The notes under the pieces are model-generated. The model had not been told where the DNA came from. It worked only from the letters and a program-made list of their open reading frames with translations, and made no database searches. Below, in pieces: positions 40,605 to 52,294 of a stretch of 64,000 nt of DNA. The translations under genes were made by a program, and so were the position numbers. Origin of the DNA: Delphinapterus leucas (Eukaryota > Chordata > Mammalia > Artiodactyla > Monodontidae); NCBI RefSeq assembly GCF_002288925.2, contig NW_022098026.1:18369823-18433822 (forward strand), in the 5' to 3' direction. How positions within the stretch are numbered: the stretch's first letter is position 1; each line of letters begins with the position of its first letter.

Positions 40605-40850
40605 TAGGGCCCTCATTCATTTATTAGGTTGACAATTATTTATTGAACACCTACTGTGTGCCAGATCCTATACTAAGCACCAAGGATGCATTGGTGAACA
40701 AAAGCGGACCCGGTGCCTGCTCTCATGGAGCATATATACCAGTGGAAAAGAATCAAACAAATATGTGTCCAGTTACAAATTGTGATACACGCCAAGAAGG
40801 AAAACTACAGCCGATTCTAAGGCAGAACAACAGCGGGGGCATAACTTAGA
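40605..40850 (+). repeat. L2 LINE 3'-end fragment
   Basis: 'attatttattgaacacctac', 'tgtgtgccagatcctatact', 'gtgaacaaaagcgga', 'tgctctcatggagcatata' is the typical L2 tail series. Confidence 0.65.
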
Positions 40851-41159
40851 CTGGGGGGGGTGGGGGCGAGGAGCAGCGGGCGGGAAGACCTTTTGGAGAT
40901 GACTTTTATATACGAACATAACCAATCAATCAGCCAGTTGATTAACCCAGACCAGAGAGGTGGTCAAGTTCCACATGCTATGATTTCCAGAGTAAAGAGG
41001 TTTCCGTTCGGCTTTCCTCTCCATCAAGGAAAAGTGCTGTTGTCTACGGCCGTTTTGCCATTTGCCTTGAGACTCCAGGTCCCGGTGATCTCAGAGTACA
41101 AGTGAGGGAAAATATAATCTGACTTGGTTTTTTGGATAAAACAAGAAGTGCTGGGTCCC

Positions 41160-41640
41160 CCCTCGCCCAGATCGGCGCCGGCCCCTGCCTCACCACCCGC
41201 CCTCAGAAGTGCGGTGCTCTGTCGCCACCTGGTGGATGTAACAGACCACGCACGGGGTCGCCCGGCCTCCCGGGTCTGGGGTAGGATACGGAAAGCGGCT
41301 TCCTTCGGGCGGAGGCTGAAAAGGAGGCAGTGGGTTTGGATGACTTCCTGGCAGGGGGCGGAGATGGGGAGAAGGAGCGAGGGTGGATGGAGAACTGCTG
41401 CTTGAAAGTCAACTGACTGGAGACCGACAATGGCCCCATTGTGTCCGGAGCCTTGACCTTGATTTCCTGCCACTGTCGTCTCCCGGCGTGGCATCACCCG
41501 GGGCTGATTGGCCCGGAGTCCGTTCCGTGACAGTGGGCGGGCCCCGGGCTTGGATGGCGAGCACTGGGCTCCCCCGGGGGCTGAGACACGCGACTGGCCC
41601 TGTCCCCCCAGGAATCCCAGGGAAGGCGGGTAGGGCAACG
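41160..41640. promoter_or_regulatory. Small GC- and CpG-rich patch
   Basis: Clustered CpGs, an inverted CCAAT box (gattgg near 41506), a GC box (gtgggcgggcc near 41535) and a CTCF-like site. This resembles a minor CpG island or weak promoter. No first exon recognised. Confidence 0.45.
41220..41238 (-). promoter_or_regulatory. CTCF-like motif
   Basis: Minus strand reads CATCCACCAGGTGGCGACA, a good CTCF core match, pointing left toward the CpG-island site at 32143. Confidence 0.5.
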
Positions 41641-41819
41641 GGCCGACGCCTCTCAGAAGTCATTTCCTCCTTGCTGCCCACAGTCAGGAGTTTGGGGCAA
41701 GAACTCGGGACTTTCTTTGAAAAGCAGTGCTACCTTATGGTTAGGAACTGGGATCTGCAGTCTGAGAGACCCAGCTCCAAATTAGGGGATCCCTGGACAC
41801 AGCCTTTAAAACCACCCAC

Positions 41820-41910
41820 TCTTTTCTTCTTTCTTTCTTCCTACCTCTCTTTCTTTCTTTTTTTCTTTCTTTTTCCATTCTCTTCCCTTCCTTCCTTCTT
41901 TCTTTCTTAG
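41820..41910 (+). repeat. (TTTC)n low-complexity tract
   Basis: Polypyrimidine stretch of ttctttctttc units with few interruptions. Confidence 0.85.
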
Positions 41911-41985
41911 CACATACTGGGATACACATTCCCTTTGTAAAAAATATTACACAATACAATAAAAAGTTACAGCTCCCCACCTTTG

Positions 41986-42011
41986 TCACACACACACACA
42001 CACACACACAC
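41986..42011 (+). repeat. (CA)13 microsatellite
   Basis: Uninterrupted CA run. Confidence 0.9.
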
Positions 42012-42118
42012 CCTCAGGTAATTGCTACTGTTAGATTGATGTGTGTCCTTCCCGACCTCATTCAATGAATTTACATGAGTCTGTACATATGAAAATATAT
42101 GATTCCTTGTATGTACTC

Positions 42119-42300
42119 TCCGGGCCTCAGTTTCCTAATCTGAAAAATGGGAATGAAAATAATAGTAGTTAATTCTGAAAAGTTACTGAGAATGTTACCT
42201 GAGATAATTCATGTGGAGCGCTTGGCTCGGCACCTGGCACACAGCATCTGTGACTATTGTTGTCATCATTCACCATGATTATTATCATTATCATTGGGAC
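42119..42300 (-). repeat. MIR SINE
   Basis: 'gggcctcagtttcctaatctg', 'aaaatgggaatgaaaataat', 'cacctggcacacagcatctg' is reverse MIR. Confidence 0.8.
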
Positions 42301-42728
42301 CCAGACCCAATTCTAAGGTCTGGATAGAAGCCCTGTCTTCCTCCACAGCCTGCTCTTCCCCCTCCCCCTTCTCCTTCCTAACAGCCTGTGATAAAAATCT
42401 GTGTTCCCTAATGCCTGTGTTTTTTAAAAACTAGAAAGAGCATCTGGTGTTTTCTGCATGTTCTCTCCTCCCCTTCCCTTCCTTCACCCCACCCGCCCCT
42501 TCCCTTCCATATTTGACCTAGATGTGACTGCTCACCCCACCGCAGAGAGAACATTCCATTCTGTGTCAGAAGAAGAGTTTCATGGCCCATACGATGCTGT
42601 TGGACCCACAGTGTTTGTACATAAAGGCTGTCTGCTGGGTAGGGGTAGGGCTAGTGGCTGAAAGGGGGCAGGGTGGGGGGCGGCACGCTCTGTGAAAGAG
42701 CACATAGTAAAGCAGGTAAGTAAGCAGT

Positions 42729-42916
42729 AGGGTCGGCTGTTAGAGCAACCCAGGGTGTGGCCAAGGGCAAGTCATTTCACCTGTCTGAGCCTCAGTTATC
42801 TCACCTGTGCAATGGGGCTACTAACAATAGCCACCACATTCAAGTGCTATGAGGATAACAGGGAACCTGTGAAGGGACTTGGTACTGAGAAAGCCAAATA
42901 GTAGTTATGTTGGAAA
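42729..42916 (-). repeat. MIR SINE
   Basis: 'gtgtggccaagggcaagtc', 'atttcacctgtctgagcctc', 'cacctgtgcaatggggcta', 'ttcaagtgctatgaggata' is reverse MIR. Confidence 0.8.
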
Positions 42917-43461
42917 ACTAAGTGTCATGTTTGTTTAGCATTTTATGTTTGCAAAGAGAATTTCTAACTTCTTTTTTTCTTTTTAATATAAACTAGTTTT
43001 TGCTGCATGGAGAAGGAAGTTTGGTTTGGATTTACAAGTCTCAGGAGAAAGGCAAATGCCTTTTCCTGGGCCTCTGTTGAAGCAGCCAGGTGCCACTTCC
43101 TGGAGCTGTTGCTGGTCCCTAACATAGCCACAGAGAGCATCAGGATACAGGACACTGAAGGACCTCACTGTTCCAGAGGATGTAGCAGGAAATACGTCAA
43201 ATCCATGTGAGTAAGACAAGGCCAAATCACCCATTCCACAAACAGTCATGGAGCAGCTGCTTCATGCCCAGCCTGTACTACAGAGCCCTGCACAGCTGAG
43301 GGTCCCTGGAATACAGGGGTTTTTTTTGGCGGGCTTGGTGGGGGGAACTTACTGCACATACAAGCTAATATTTATTCAGTGCTTATTAGATGCCAAGTGT
43401 GTTATAAGGACAACAAACAAGTCTTAGATAAGATCTTTGTCCCCCTATAGCTTGTGTTTTA

Positions 43462-44746
43462 TTGTAATTTTTAAAAACTTTATTGAAGTATAGTTGATTT
43501 ACAATGTCATGTTAATTTCTTCTGTACAGCAAAGTGACTCAGTTATACATACATACATACGTATATATATTCTTTTTCATGTTCTTTTCCATTATGGTTT
43601 GTCACAGGATATTGAATATAGTTCCCTGTGCTATACAGTAGGACCTTGTTGTTTATCCATCCTATATAAATACAACAGTTTGCATCTGCTAACCCCAAAC
43701 TCCCCATCCTTCCCTCCCCTACCCTGCCTCCCCCTTGGCAACCACAAATCTGTTCTCTATATCTGTGAGTCTGTTTTTGTTTCATAGATATGTTGATTTG
43801 TGTCACATTTTAGATTCCACATATAAGTGATATCATATGGTGTTTGTCTTTCTCTTTCTGACTGACTTTGCTTAGTATGATAATCTCTGGGTCCATCCAT
43901 GTTGCTGCAAATGGCATTATTGCATTCTTTTTGATAGCTGAGTAGTATTCCATTGTATATATGTACCACATCTTCATTATCCATTCATCTGTCGATGGAC
44001 ATTTAGGTTGTTTCTATGTATTGGCTATTGTAAAGAGTGCTGATTTGAATATAGGGATGCATGTGTCATTTTGAATTAGAGTTTTGTCTGGGTATATGCC
44101 CAGGAGTGGGATTGCTGGATCATATGGCATCTCTACTTTTAGTTTTTTTGAGTAACCTCCATACTGTTTTCCGTAGTGGCTGCACCAATTTACATTCCCA
44201 CCAACAGTGTAACAGGGTTCCCTTTTCTCCACACCCTCTCCAGCATTTGTTATTTGTAGACTCTTTAATGATGGCCATTCTCGCTGGTGTGAGGTAGTTC
44301 CTCATTGTAGTTTTGATTTATATTTCTCAAATAATTAGTGATGTTGAGCATCTTTTCATGTGCTTATTGGCCATCTGTATGTCTTCTTTGGAGAAATGTT
44401 TATTTAGGTCCTCTGCCCATTTTTTGATTGGGTTGTTTGTGTCCTTTTGTTGTTGAGTTGTATGAGCTGTTTGTATATTTTGGAAATTAAGCCCTTGTTG
44501 AGCGCAACATTTGCAAATATTTTCCCCCAGTCTGTAGGTTGTCTTTTCGTTTTTTTCTTATGGTTTCCTTTGCTGTGCAAAAGCTTATAAGTTTGATTAG
44601 GTCCTGTTTGTTTATTTTTGCTTTTATTTCTATTGCCTTGGGAGACTGACCTAAGAAAACACTGGTACGATTTATGTCAGAGAATGTTTTGCCTATGTTC
44701 TCTTCTAGGAGTTTTAAGGTGTCTGGTCTTATATTTAGGTCTTTAG
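43462..44746 (-). mobile_element. 5'-truncated cetartiodactyl L1
   Basis: The 3' 1.3 kb of an L1 in reverse, holding the ORF2 C-terminal region ([20 protein letters not shown] in reverse translation around 44150-44280) and the 3' UTR. Target duplication of the type tagcttg(t/c)... flanks it at 43448-43461 and 44747-44759. No intact frame remains. Confidence 0.85.
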
Positions 44747-45177
44747 TAGCTTGCTTTTAATGGTTCTTCTATACATGTTACTTTCCTCTGCTTTTTTGGG
44801 GGGTGTTATACGCACATTAAAATTTATCTTTTTGAGTGTACAGTTCTGTGAGTTTCAACAAACACAGACATAAAACCACCATCACAATCAAAATATAGAA
44901 TGTGTCCCCCCCCAAATTTTCCTCTTGCTCTTTAGTGATAAATAAGACTTCTCCCCCAACCCCAGCCACTGGAAACCACTGATCTGATTTTGTCATTATA
45001 GTTTTGCCTTTTCCAAAATGGATTCTTACAGTATGTAGCCTTGAGTCTGCTTCTTTCTTTTACCTTAATGCTTTTGAGATTCACCCACATTGTTGTACAT
45101 ATCAGCGGTTTGTCCCTTTTCTCTTTAACTTTTCATTCTAAAATGTTTCCAATATAAATTTAAAAGAATAATAGTGT

Positions 45178-45292
45178 GGGAATTCCCTGGCGGTCCAGTG
45201 GTTAGGACTCAGTGCTTTCATTACTGTGGCCTGGGTTCAATCCCTGGTCAGGGAACTAAGATCCCACAAGCCACACAGCCAAAATAATAATA
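45178..45292 (+). mobile_element. CHR-1-like SINE
   Basis: 'gggaattccctggcggtccagtgg' in parts through 'ccacacagccaaaataataa'. An aataatag(ag)tg duplication flanks it approximately. Confidence 0.85.
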
Positions 45293-45599
45293 ATAATAAT
45301 AGAGTGAATGTCTTTAAATCTACCACCTATATTCAATAATTGTTTGCATTTTGCTATATTTTAAAATAACATCTATAACAGGCATATATTTGCTGAACCA
45401 TTGGAAAGTAAGTTGTAGGCACTGACACTTCACCTCTAAAACTTCAACACATATCACCTAAGAATGAGTGATGACCATACGTTATCACACCTAAGAAAGG
45501 TGACAATAAATTCCCAAGTGTCATCTACTATTCATCCATTTGCAAATTTCCCAAATTTCAAAAAAGACTTTTATAGTTTTTATCCACTTGCTAGAGGGG

Positions 45600-45736
45600 T
45601 TTTTTGTTTGTTTGTTTGTTTGTTTTTGGCCGAGCCCGGCAGCTTGTAGGATCTTAGCTCCCCAACCAGGGATGGAATCCTGAGGCCCCAGCAGTGAGAG
45701 TGCCAAGTCTAATCACTGGGCTTCCAGGGAATTCCC
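45600..45736 (-). mobile_element. CHR-1-like SINE with (TTTG)n tail
   Basis: Reverse copy from 'gtttgtttgtttttggcc' to 'cttccagggaattccc', in the same old L1. Confidence 0.8.
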
Positions 45737-45949
45737 AACTAGAGTTTTATTTCTAAACTTTTAGTTTTGAAATAGTTATAGACTCATAGGACGTTGCAAA
45801 AATAAAAGAGTCTCATGTACCCTTTAACCATCTTCCCATAAAAATGACATATTACATTGAGCTGTAGTAAAATATCGAAACTAGGACACTTGCAGTAGTA
45901 CATTACTGTTAACTAGACAACAGAACTTATTCCGTTTTCACCAATTTTT

Positions 45950-46162
45950 TTTTTTTTTTTTTTTTTTTTGTGGTACGCAGGCCTCTCACTGTTGTGGCCT
46001 CCCCCGTTGCAGAGCACAGGCTCCGGACGCTCAGGCTCAGCGGCCATGACTCACGGTCCTAGCCACTCTGCAGCATGTGGGATCTTCCCGGACCGGGGCA
46101 CGAACCCGTGTCCCCTGCATCGGCAGGTGGACTCTCAACCACTGCGCCACCAGGGAAGCCCT
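45950..46162 (-). mobile_element. Cetacean short CHR SINE
   Basis: Poly-T, then 'gtggtacgcaggcctctcac' to 'cgccaccagggaagccct'. Duplication accaattttt at 45940-45949 and 46163-46172. It is of the young cetacean subfamily type. Confidence 0.92.
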
Positions 46163-46352
46163 ACCAATTTTTAACCTGCATTCATTCGTGTGTGTGTGGG
46201 GGGTGTATGTTTAGTTCTATGCACTTAAATCCCAAGTAGAGATTCTTGTAACTACCACCACGGTCAAGGTTGTTACTGTTGAGCAGAAGCAAGAAGAACT
46301 ACAGTCCTGCAGCCTGTGGAACGAAAACCACATTCACAGAAAGATAGACAAA

Positions 46353-47643
46353 ATGAAAAGGCAGAGGACAATGTACCAGATGAAGGAACAAGATAAAACC
46401 CCAGAAAAACAACTAAATGAAGTGGAGATAGACAACATCCCAGAAAAAGAATTCAGAATAATGATAGTGAAGATCCAGGACCTCAGAAAAAGAATGGCGG
46501 CAAAGATCGAGAAGATGCAAGAAATGTTTAACAGGGCTTCCCTGGTGGCACAGTGGTTAAGAATATGCCTGCCAATGCAGGAGACATGGGTTTGAACCCT
46601 GGTACAGGAAGATCCCACATGCCGCGAACAACAAAGCCCATGCGCCACAACTACTAAGCCTGCACCCTACAGCCCATAAGCCACAACTACTGAGCCCACG
46701 TGCCACAACTACTGAAGCCCGTGCGCCTAGAGCCCATGCTCCGCAACAAGAGAAGCCACTGCAATAAGAAGCCTGTGCACCACAATGAAGAGTAGCCCCT
46801 GCTTGCCACAACTAGAGAAAAGCCCGTGTGCAGCAACAAAGACCCAATGCAACCAAAAATAAATAAATAAATTTATTTTAAAAAAAGAGAAACATTGAAA
46901 AAAGACCTAGAAGAATTAAAGAACAAACACCTACAAGAATTAAAGAACAAACAAACAGAGCTGAACAATACAATAACTGAAATAAAAAATACACTAGAAG
47001 GAAGCAATAGCAGAATAACTGAGGCAGAAGAACGGATAAGTGACCTGGAAGACAGAATGGTGGAATTCACTGCCATGGAACAGAATAAAGAAAAAAGAAT
47101 GAAAAGAAGTGAAGACAGCCTAAGAGACCTCTGGGACAACATTAAACGCACCAACATTCACATTATAGGGATCCCAGAAGGATAAGAGAGAGAGAAAGGA
47201 CCCAAGAAAATATTTGAAGAGATTATGGTCAAAAACTTGCTAACATGGGGAAAGAAATAGCCACCCAAGTCCAGGAAGCACAGAGAGTCCCAGGCAGGAT
47301 AAACCCAAGGAGAAACATGCTGAGACACATAGTAATCAAACTGACAAAAATGAAAGACAGAAAAAGTATTAAAAGCAACAAAACAAAACAACAAATAACA
47401 TACAAGGGAACTCCCATAAGGTTAACAACTGATTTCTCAGCAGAAACTCTACAAGCCAGAAGGGAGTGGCATGATATATTTAAAGTGATGAAAGGGAAGA
47501 GCCTACAACCAAGATTACTCTACCTGGCAAGGATCTCATTCAGATTTGATGGAGAAATCAAAAGCTTTACAGACAAGAAAAAGCTAAGAGAATTCAGCAC
47601 CACCAAACCAGCTCTACAACAAAAGCTAAAGGAACTTTTCTAA
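46353..47643 (+). pseudogene. L1 ORF1 remnant (RNA-binding chaperone protein)
   Basis: The frame begins MKRQRTMYQMKEQ. A CHR SINE interrupts it after the KMQEMFN segment. It resumes with a coiled-coil-like Glu/Lys/Asn-rich stretch (LEELKNKHLQELKNK), then HIIGIPEG followed by an in-frame TAA at 47183 where relatives have GAG. The C-terminal domain (RINPRRNMLRH, LQARREWHDIFKVMKGK, QQKLKELF) lies in another frame and ends with TAA at 47641. The intact family protein binds L1 RNA as trimers; this copy cannot make it. Confidence 0.88.
46534..46887 (+). mobile_element. Long CHR-2-type SINE inside L1 ORF1
   Basis: 'gggcttccctggtggcacag' through 'aaataaataaataaattt'. Flanks agaaatgtttaac and agaaacattgaa are a diverged target duplication. 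Confidence 0.88.
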
Positions 47644-49328
47644 GTGGGAAACACAAGAGAAGAAAAGGAACTACAAAAACAAACTCAAAACAATTAAGAA
47701 AATGGTAATAGGAACATACATATCGATAATTACCTTAAATGTGAATGGATTAGGTGCTCCAACCAAAAGACACAGTCTCACTGAATGGATACAAAAAACA
47801 AGACCCATATATATGCTGTCTACAAGAGACCCACTTCAGACCTAGGGACACATACAGACTGAAAGTGAGGGGATGGAAAAAGGTATTCCATGCAAATGGA
47901 AATCAAAAGAAAGCTGGAGTAGCAATACTCATATCAGATAAAATAGGCTTTAAAATAAAGAATGTTACAAGAGACAAGGAAGGACACTACATAATGATCA
48001 AGGGATCAATCCAAGAAGAAGATATAACAATTATAAATACATATGCACCCAACATAGGAGCACCTCAATACATAAGGCAAATGCTAACAGCTATAAAGAG
48101 GAAATCGACAGTAACACAATAATAGTGGGGGACTTTAACACCTCACTTACACCAATGGACAGATCATCCAGACAGAAAATTAATAAGGAAACACAAGCTT
48201 TAAATGGCACAACAGACCAGAGAGATTTAATTGATATTTATAGGACATTGCATCTGAAAACAGCAGAATACACTTTCTTCTCAAGTACACACGGAACATT
48301 CTCCAGGATAGATCACATCTTGGGTCACAAATCAAGCCTTGGTAAATTTAAGAAAATTGAAATCATATCAAGCATCTTTTCCAACCACAACACTATGAGA
48401 TTAGAAATCAATTAAAGGCAAAAAAACGTAAAAAACACAAACACATGGAGGCTAAGTAATACGTTACTAAATAGCCAACAGATCACTGAAGAAATCAAAG
48501 AGGAAATCAAAAAGTACCTAGAGACAAATGACAACGAAAGCACGATGATCCAAAACCTATGGGGTGCAGCAAAAGCAGTTCTAAGAGGGAAGTTTATAAC
48601 AATACAAGCCTACCTCAAGAAACAAGAAAAATCTCAAATAAACAATCTAACCTTATACCTAAAGGAACTAGAGAAAGAAGAATAAATGAAACCCAAAGTT
48701 AGTAGAAGGAAAGAAATCATAAAGATCAGAGCAGAAATAAATGAAATAGACACAAAACAATAGCAAAGATCCATAAAACTAAAAGCTGGTTCTTTGAGAA
48801 GATAAACAAAATTGATAAACCTTTAGCCAGGTTCATCAAGAAAAAGAGGGAGAGGACTCAAATCAATAAAATTAGAAATGAAAAAGGACAAGTTACAATG
48901 GATATGGCAGAAATATAAAGCAACCTAAGAGACTACTACAAGCAACTCTATGCCGATAAAATGGACAACCTGGTAGAAATGGACAAATTCTTAGAAAGGT
49001 ATAAGCTTCCAAGACTGAACCAGGAAGAAATAGAAAATATGAACAGACTAATCACAAGTAATGAAATTGAAACTGTGATTAAAAATCTTCCAACAAACAA
49101 AAGTCCAGGACCAGATTGCTTCACAGGTGAATTCTGTCAAACATTTAGAGAATAGCTAACACCTATCCTTCTCAAACTCTTCCAAAAAGTTGCAGAGGCA
49201 GGAACACTCCCAAACTCATTCTACGAGGCCACCATCACCCTGACACCAAAACCAGACAAAGATAGTACAAAAAAAGAAAATTACAGACCAATATCACTGA
49301 TGAATATAGATGCAGAAATCCTCAACAA

Positions 49329-49531
49329 GGGTCTTCCTTGGTGGCGCAGTGGTTGAGAGTCCGCCTGCTGATGCAGGGGGCACGGGTTCGTGCCCTGGTC
49401 TGGGAAGATCCCACGTGCCATGGAGCGGCTAGGCCTGTGAGCCATGGCCGCTGAACCTGCGCATCCAGAGTCTGTGCTCCACAACGGGAGAGGCCACAAC
49501 AGTGAGAGGCCCGCGTACCACAGGAAAAAAA
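49329..49531 (+). mobile_element. Cetacean short CHR SINE inside L1 ORF2
   Basis: 'gggtcttccttggtggcgcag' in parts to 'gaggcccgcgtaccacagg' and poly-A. Exact 13-bp duplication aaatcctcaacaa at 49316-49328 and 49532-49544. A and B boxes of the tRNA head are visible (tggcgcagtgg, gggttcgtgccc). Confidence 0.94.
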
Positions 49532-51112
49532 AAATCCTCAACAAAATATTAGCAAACAGAATCCAACAACATATTAAAAGGATCATACAACATGATCAAG
49601 TGGGATTTATCCCAGGGATGCAAGGATTCTTCAATATATGCAAATCAATTAATGTGATACACCATATTAACAAACTGAAGAATAAAAACCATATGATCAT
49701 CTCAATAGATGCAGGAAAAGCTTTCGACAAAATTCAACACCCATTTATGATAAAAACTCTCCAGAAAGTGGGCATAGAGGGAACCTACCTCAACATAATA
49801 AAGGCCATATACAACAAACCCACAGCAAACATCATTCTCAATGGTGAAAAACTGAAAGCATTTTCTCTAAGATCAGGAACAAGACAAGGATGTCTACTCT
49901 CACCACTATTATCAACATAGTTTTGGAAGTCCTAGCTACAGCAATCAGAGAAGAAAAAGAAATAAAAGGAATACAAATTGGAAAAAAGAAGTAAAACTGT
50001 CACTGTTTGCAGATGACATGACACTATACATAGAGGATCCTAAAGATGCCACCAGAGAACTACTAGAGCTAATCGATGAATTTGGTAAAGTTGCAGGATA
50101 CAAAATTAATGCACAGAAATCTCTTGCATTCCTATACACTAACAACGAAAGATTAGAAACAGAAATTAAGGAAACGATCCCATTCACCATTGCAACAAAA
50201 AGAATAAAATACCTAGGAATAAACCTACCTAAGGAGACAAAATTCCTGTATGCAGAAAACTATAAGACACTGATGAAGAAATCAAAGATGACACAAACAG
50301 ATGGAGAGATATACCATGTTCTTGAATTGGAAGAATCAATATTGTGAAAATGACTATACTACCCAAAGCAATCTACAGATTCAATGCAATCCCTATCAAA
50401 TTACCAGTGGCATTTTTTATGGAACTAGAACACAAAATCTTTAAAATTTGTATGGAGACACAAAAGCCCCCGAAGAGCCAAAGCAGTCTTGAGGAAAAAA
50501 ACAGAGCTGGAGGAATCAGACTCCCTGCCTTCAGACTACACTACAAAGCTACAGTAATCAAGACAATATGGTACTGGCACAAAAACAGAAATATAGATCA
50601 ATGGAAAAGGATAGAAAGCCCAGAGATAAACCCACACACCTATGGCCAACTAATCTATGACAAAGGAGGCAAGGATATACAGTGAAGAAAAGACAGTCTC
50701 TTCAATAAATGGTGCTGGGAAAACTGGACAGCTACATGTAAAAGAATGAAATTAGAACACTCCCTAACACCATACACAAAAATAAACTCAAAATGGATTA
50801 AAGACCTAAATGTAAGACCGGACACTATAAAACTCTTAGAGGAAAACATAGGAAGAACACTCTTTGACATAAATCACAGCAAGATCTTTTTTGACCCACC
50901 TCCTAGAGTAATGGAAGTAAAAACAAAAATAAACAAATGGGACCCAATGAAACTTAAAAGCTTTCGCACAGCAAAGGAAACTATAAACAAGACGAAAAGA
51001 CAACCCTCAGAATGGGAGAAAATATTTGCAAATGAATCAACAGACAAAGGATTAATCTCCAAAATATATAAACAGCTCATGCAGCTCAATATTAAAAAAA
51101 ACAAACAACCCA

Positions 51113-51289
51113 GGCTTCCCTGGTGGCGCAGTGCCTGCCGATGCAGGGGACGTGGGTTCATGCCCTGGTCCGGGAGGATCCTGCATGCCGTGGAGCAGCT
51201 GGGCCCATGAGCCGTGGCCGCCGAGCCTGTGCATCCGGAGCCTGTGCTCCGTAATGGGAGAGGCCACGGCAGTGAGAGGCCTGCGTACT

Positions 51290-51320
<31 letters not shown>

Positions 51321-51420
51321 NNNNNNNNNNNNNNNNNNNNNNNNNNNNNNNNNNNNNNNNNNNNNNNNNNNNNNNNNNNNNNNNNNNNNNNNNNNNNNNN
51401 NNNNNNNNNNNNNNNNNNNN

Positions 51421-51449
<29 letters not shown>
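51113..51449 (+). mobile_element. Cetacean short CHR SINE with internal deletion and assembly gap
   Basis: Starts ggcttccctggtggcgcagtg, but the roughly 12 bp that normally separate 'gcagtg' from 'cctgccgatg' are missing. The poly-A tail runs into 100 Ns and resumes as 29 As. No target duplication is visible on the right, so bases are probably missing in the gap. Confidence 0.85.
51321..51420. other. Assembly gap, 100 N
   Basis: Exactly 100 Ns with A runs on both sides, the usual placeholder for a gap of unknown size. The join was probably made across a poly-A tail. Confidence 0.99.
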
Positions 51450-51452
<3 letters not shown>

Positions 51453-52294
51453 AAAAATGGGCAGAAGACCTAAACACACATTTCTCCAAAGAAGACATAT
51501 AGATGGCCAAGAGGCACATGAAAAGCTGCTCAACATCACTAATTATTAGAGAAATACAAATCAAAACTACAATGAGGTATCACCTTACACTGGTTAGAAT
51601 GGGCATCATCAGAAAATCTACAAACAACAAATGCTGGAGAGGGTGTGGAGAAAAGGGAACCCTCTTGCACTGTTGGTGGGAATGTAAATTGATACAGCTA
51701 CTATGGAGAACAGCATGGAGGTTCCTTAAAAAACTAAAAATAGAATTACCATATGACCCAGCAATCCCACTACTGGGCATATACCCAGAGAAAACCATAA
51801 TTCAAAAGGACACATACACCACAATGATCATTGCAGCACTATTTACAATAGCCAGGTCATGGAAGCAACCTAAATGCCCATTGACAGACGAATGGATAAA
51901 GAAGATGTGGTACATATATACAATGGAATATTACTCAGCCATAAAAAGGAATGAAATTGGGTCATTTGTAGAGACGTGGATGGACCTAGAGACTGTCATA
52001 CAGAGTGAAGTAAGTCAGAAAGAGGAAAACAAATATATATTAATGCATATATGTTGGATCTAGAAAAACGGTACAGATGAACCAGTTTGCAGGGCAGAAA
52101 TAGAGACAGAGATGTAGAGAACAAACGTATGGACACCAAGGGAGGAAAGCAGGGTTGGGGTGGTGGTGGTGGTGGGACGAATTGAGAGATTAGGATTGAC
52201 ATGTATACACTAATATGTATAAAATAGATAACTAATAAGAACCTGCTGTATAATAATAAATAAATTAAAATTTTAAAAAAGATTGATAACTGTT

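Larger units (their letters stand above)
44760..46267 (-). mobile_element. Old L1M-type fragment, left half
   Basis: Reverse L1 3'-UTR-like sequence ('tttatctttttgagtgtacag', 'aaccaccatcacaatcaaaat', 'ccactggaaaccactgatctg'). Three SINEs interrupt it. It is the left part of an old element split by the younger L1 at 46281; the right part starts at 52295. Confidence 0.65.
47702..52063 (+). pseudogene. L1 ORF2 remnant (endonuclease and reverse transcriptase)
   Basis: Starts MVIGTYISIITLNVNGLG (endonuclease domain, about 47702-48420). An extra A in the run at 47793-47799 shifts the frame before YICCLQETHFRPRD; a second shift lies near 48094, before IDSN/GDFNTSL; a stop follows LEIN at 48413. The reverse transcriptase covers about 49100-50340 with [43 protein letters not shown] and the FADD active-site box at 50006-50017. 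The Cys-rich end ([18 protein letters not shown], about 51632-51685) precedes the stop at 52061. Two SINEs and an N gap lie inside. Confidence 0.9.
46281..52280 (+). mobile_element. Near full-length but dead cetacean L1, interrupted by three SINEs
   Basis: It lacks most of the 5' UTR, then holds ORF1, ORF2 and a 3' UTR ending in an A-rich tail. Flanks ggttgttactgtt (46268-46280) and gattgataactgtt (52281-52294) look like a diverged target duplication. SINEs sit at 46534-46887, 49329-49531 and 51113-51449. Frameshifts and stops in both frames make it non-autonomous. It disrupts an older reverse L1. Confidence 0.9.

Noticed and set aside
41357..41370. Additional CTCF-like string gcagggggcggag
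   Set aside because: It matches only the central G run; flanking core bases are missing.
51131..51564. Frames running through the N gap with Lys or Phe runs
   Set aside because: They are artefacts of poly-A and undetermined bases.
46353..52063. L1 ORF1 and ORF2 pieces as host genes
   Set aside because: They are parts of a broken retrotransposon with frameshifts, stops and SINE insertions.
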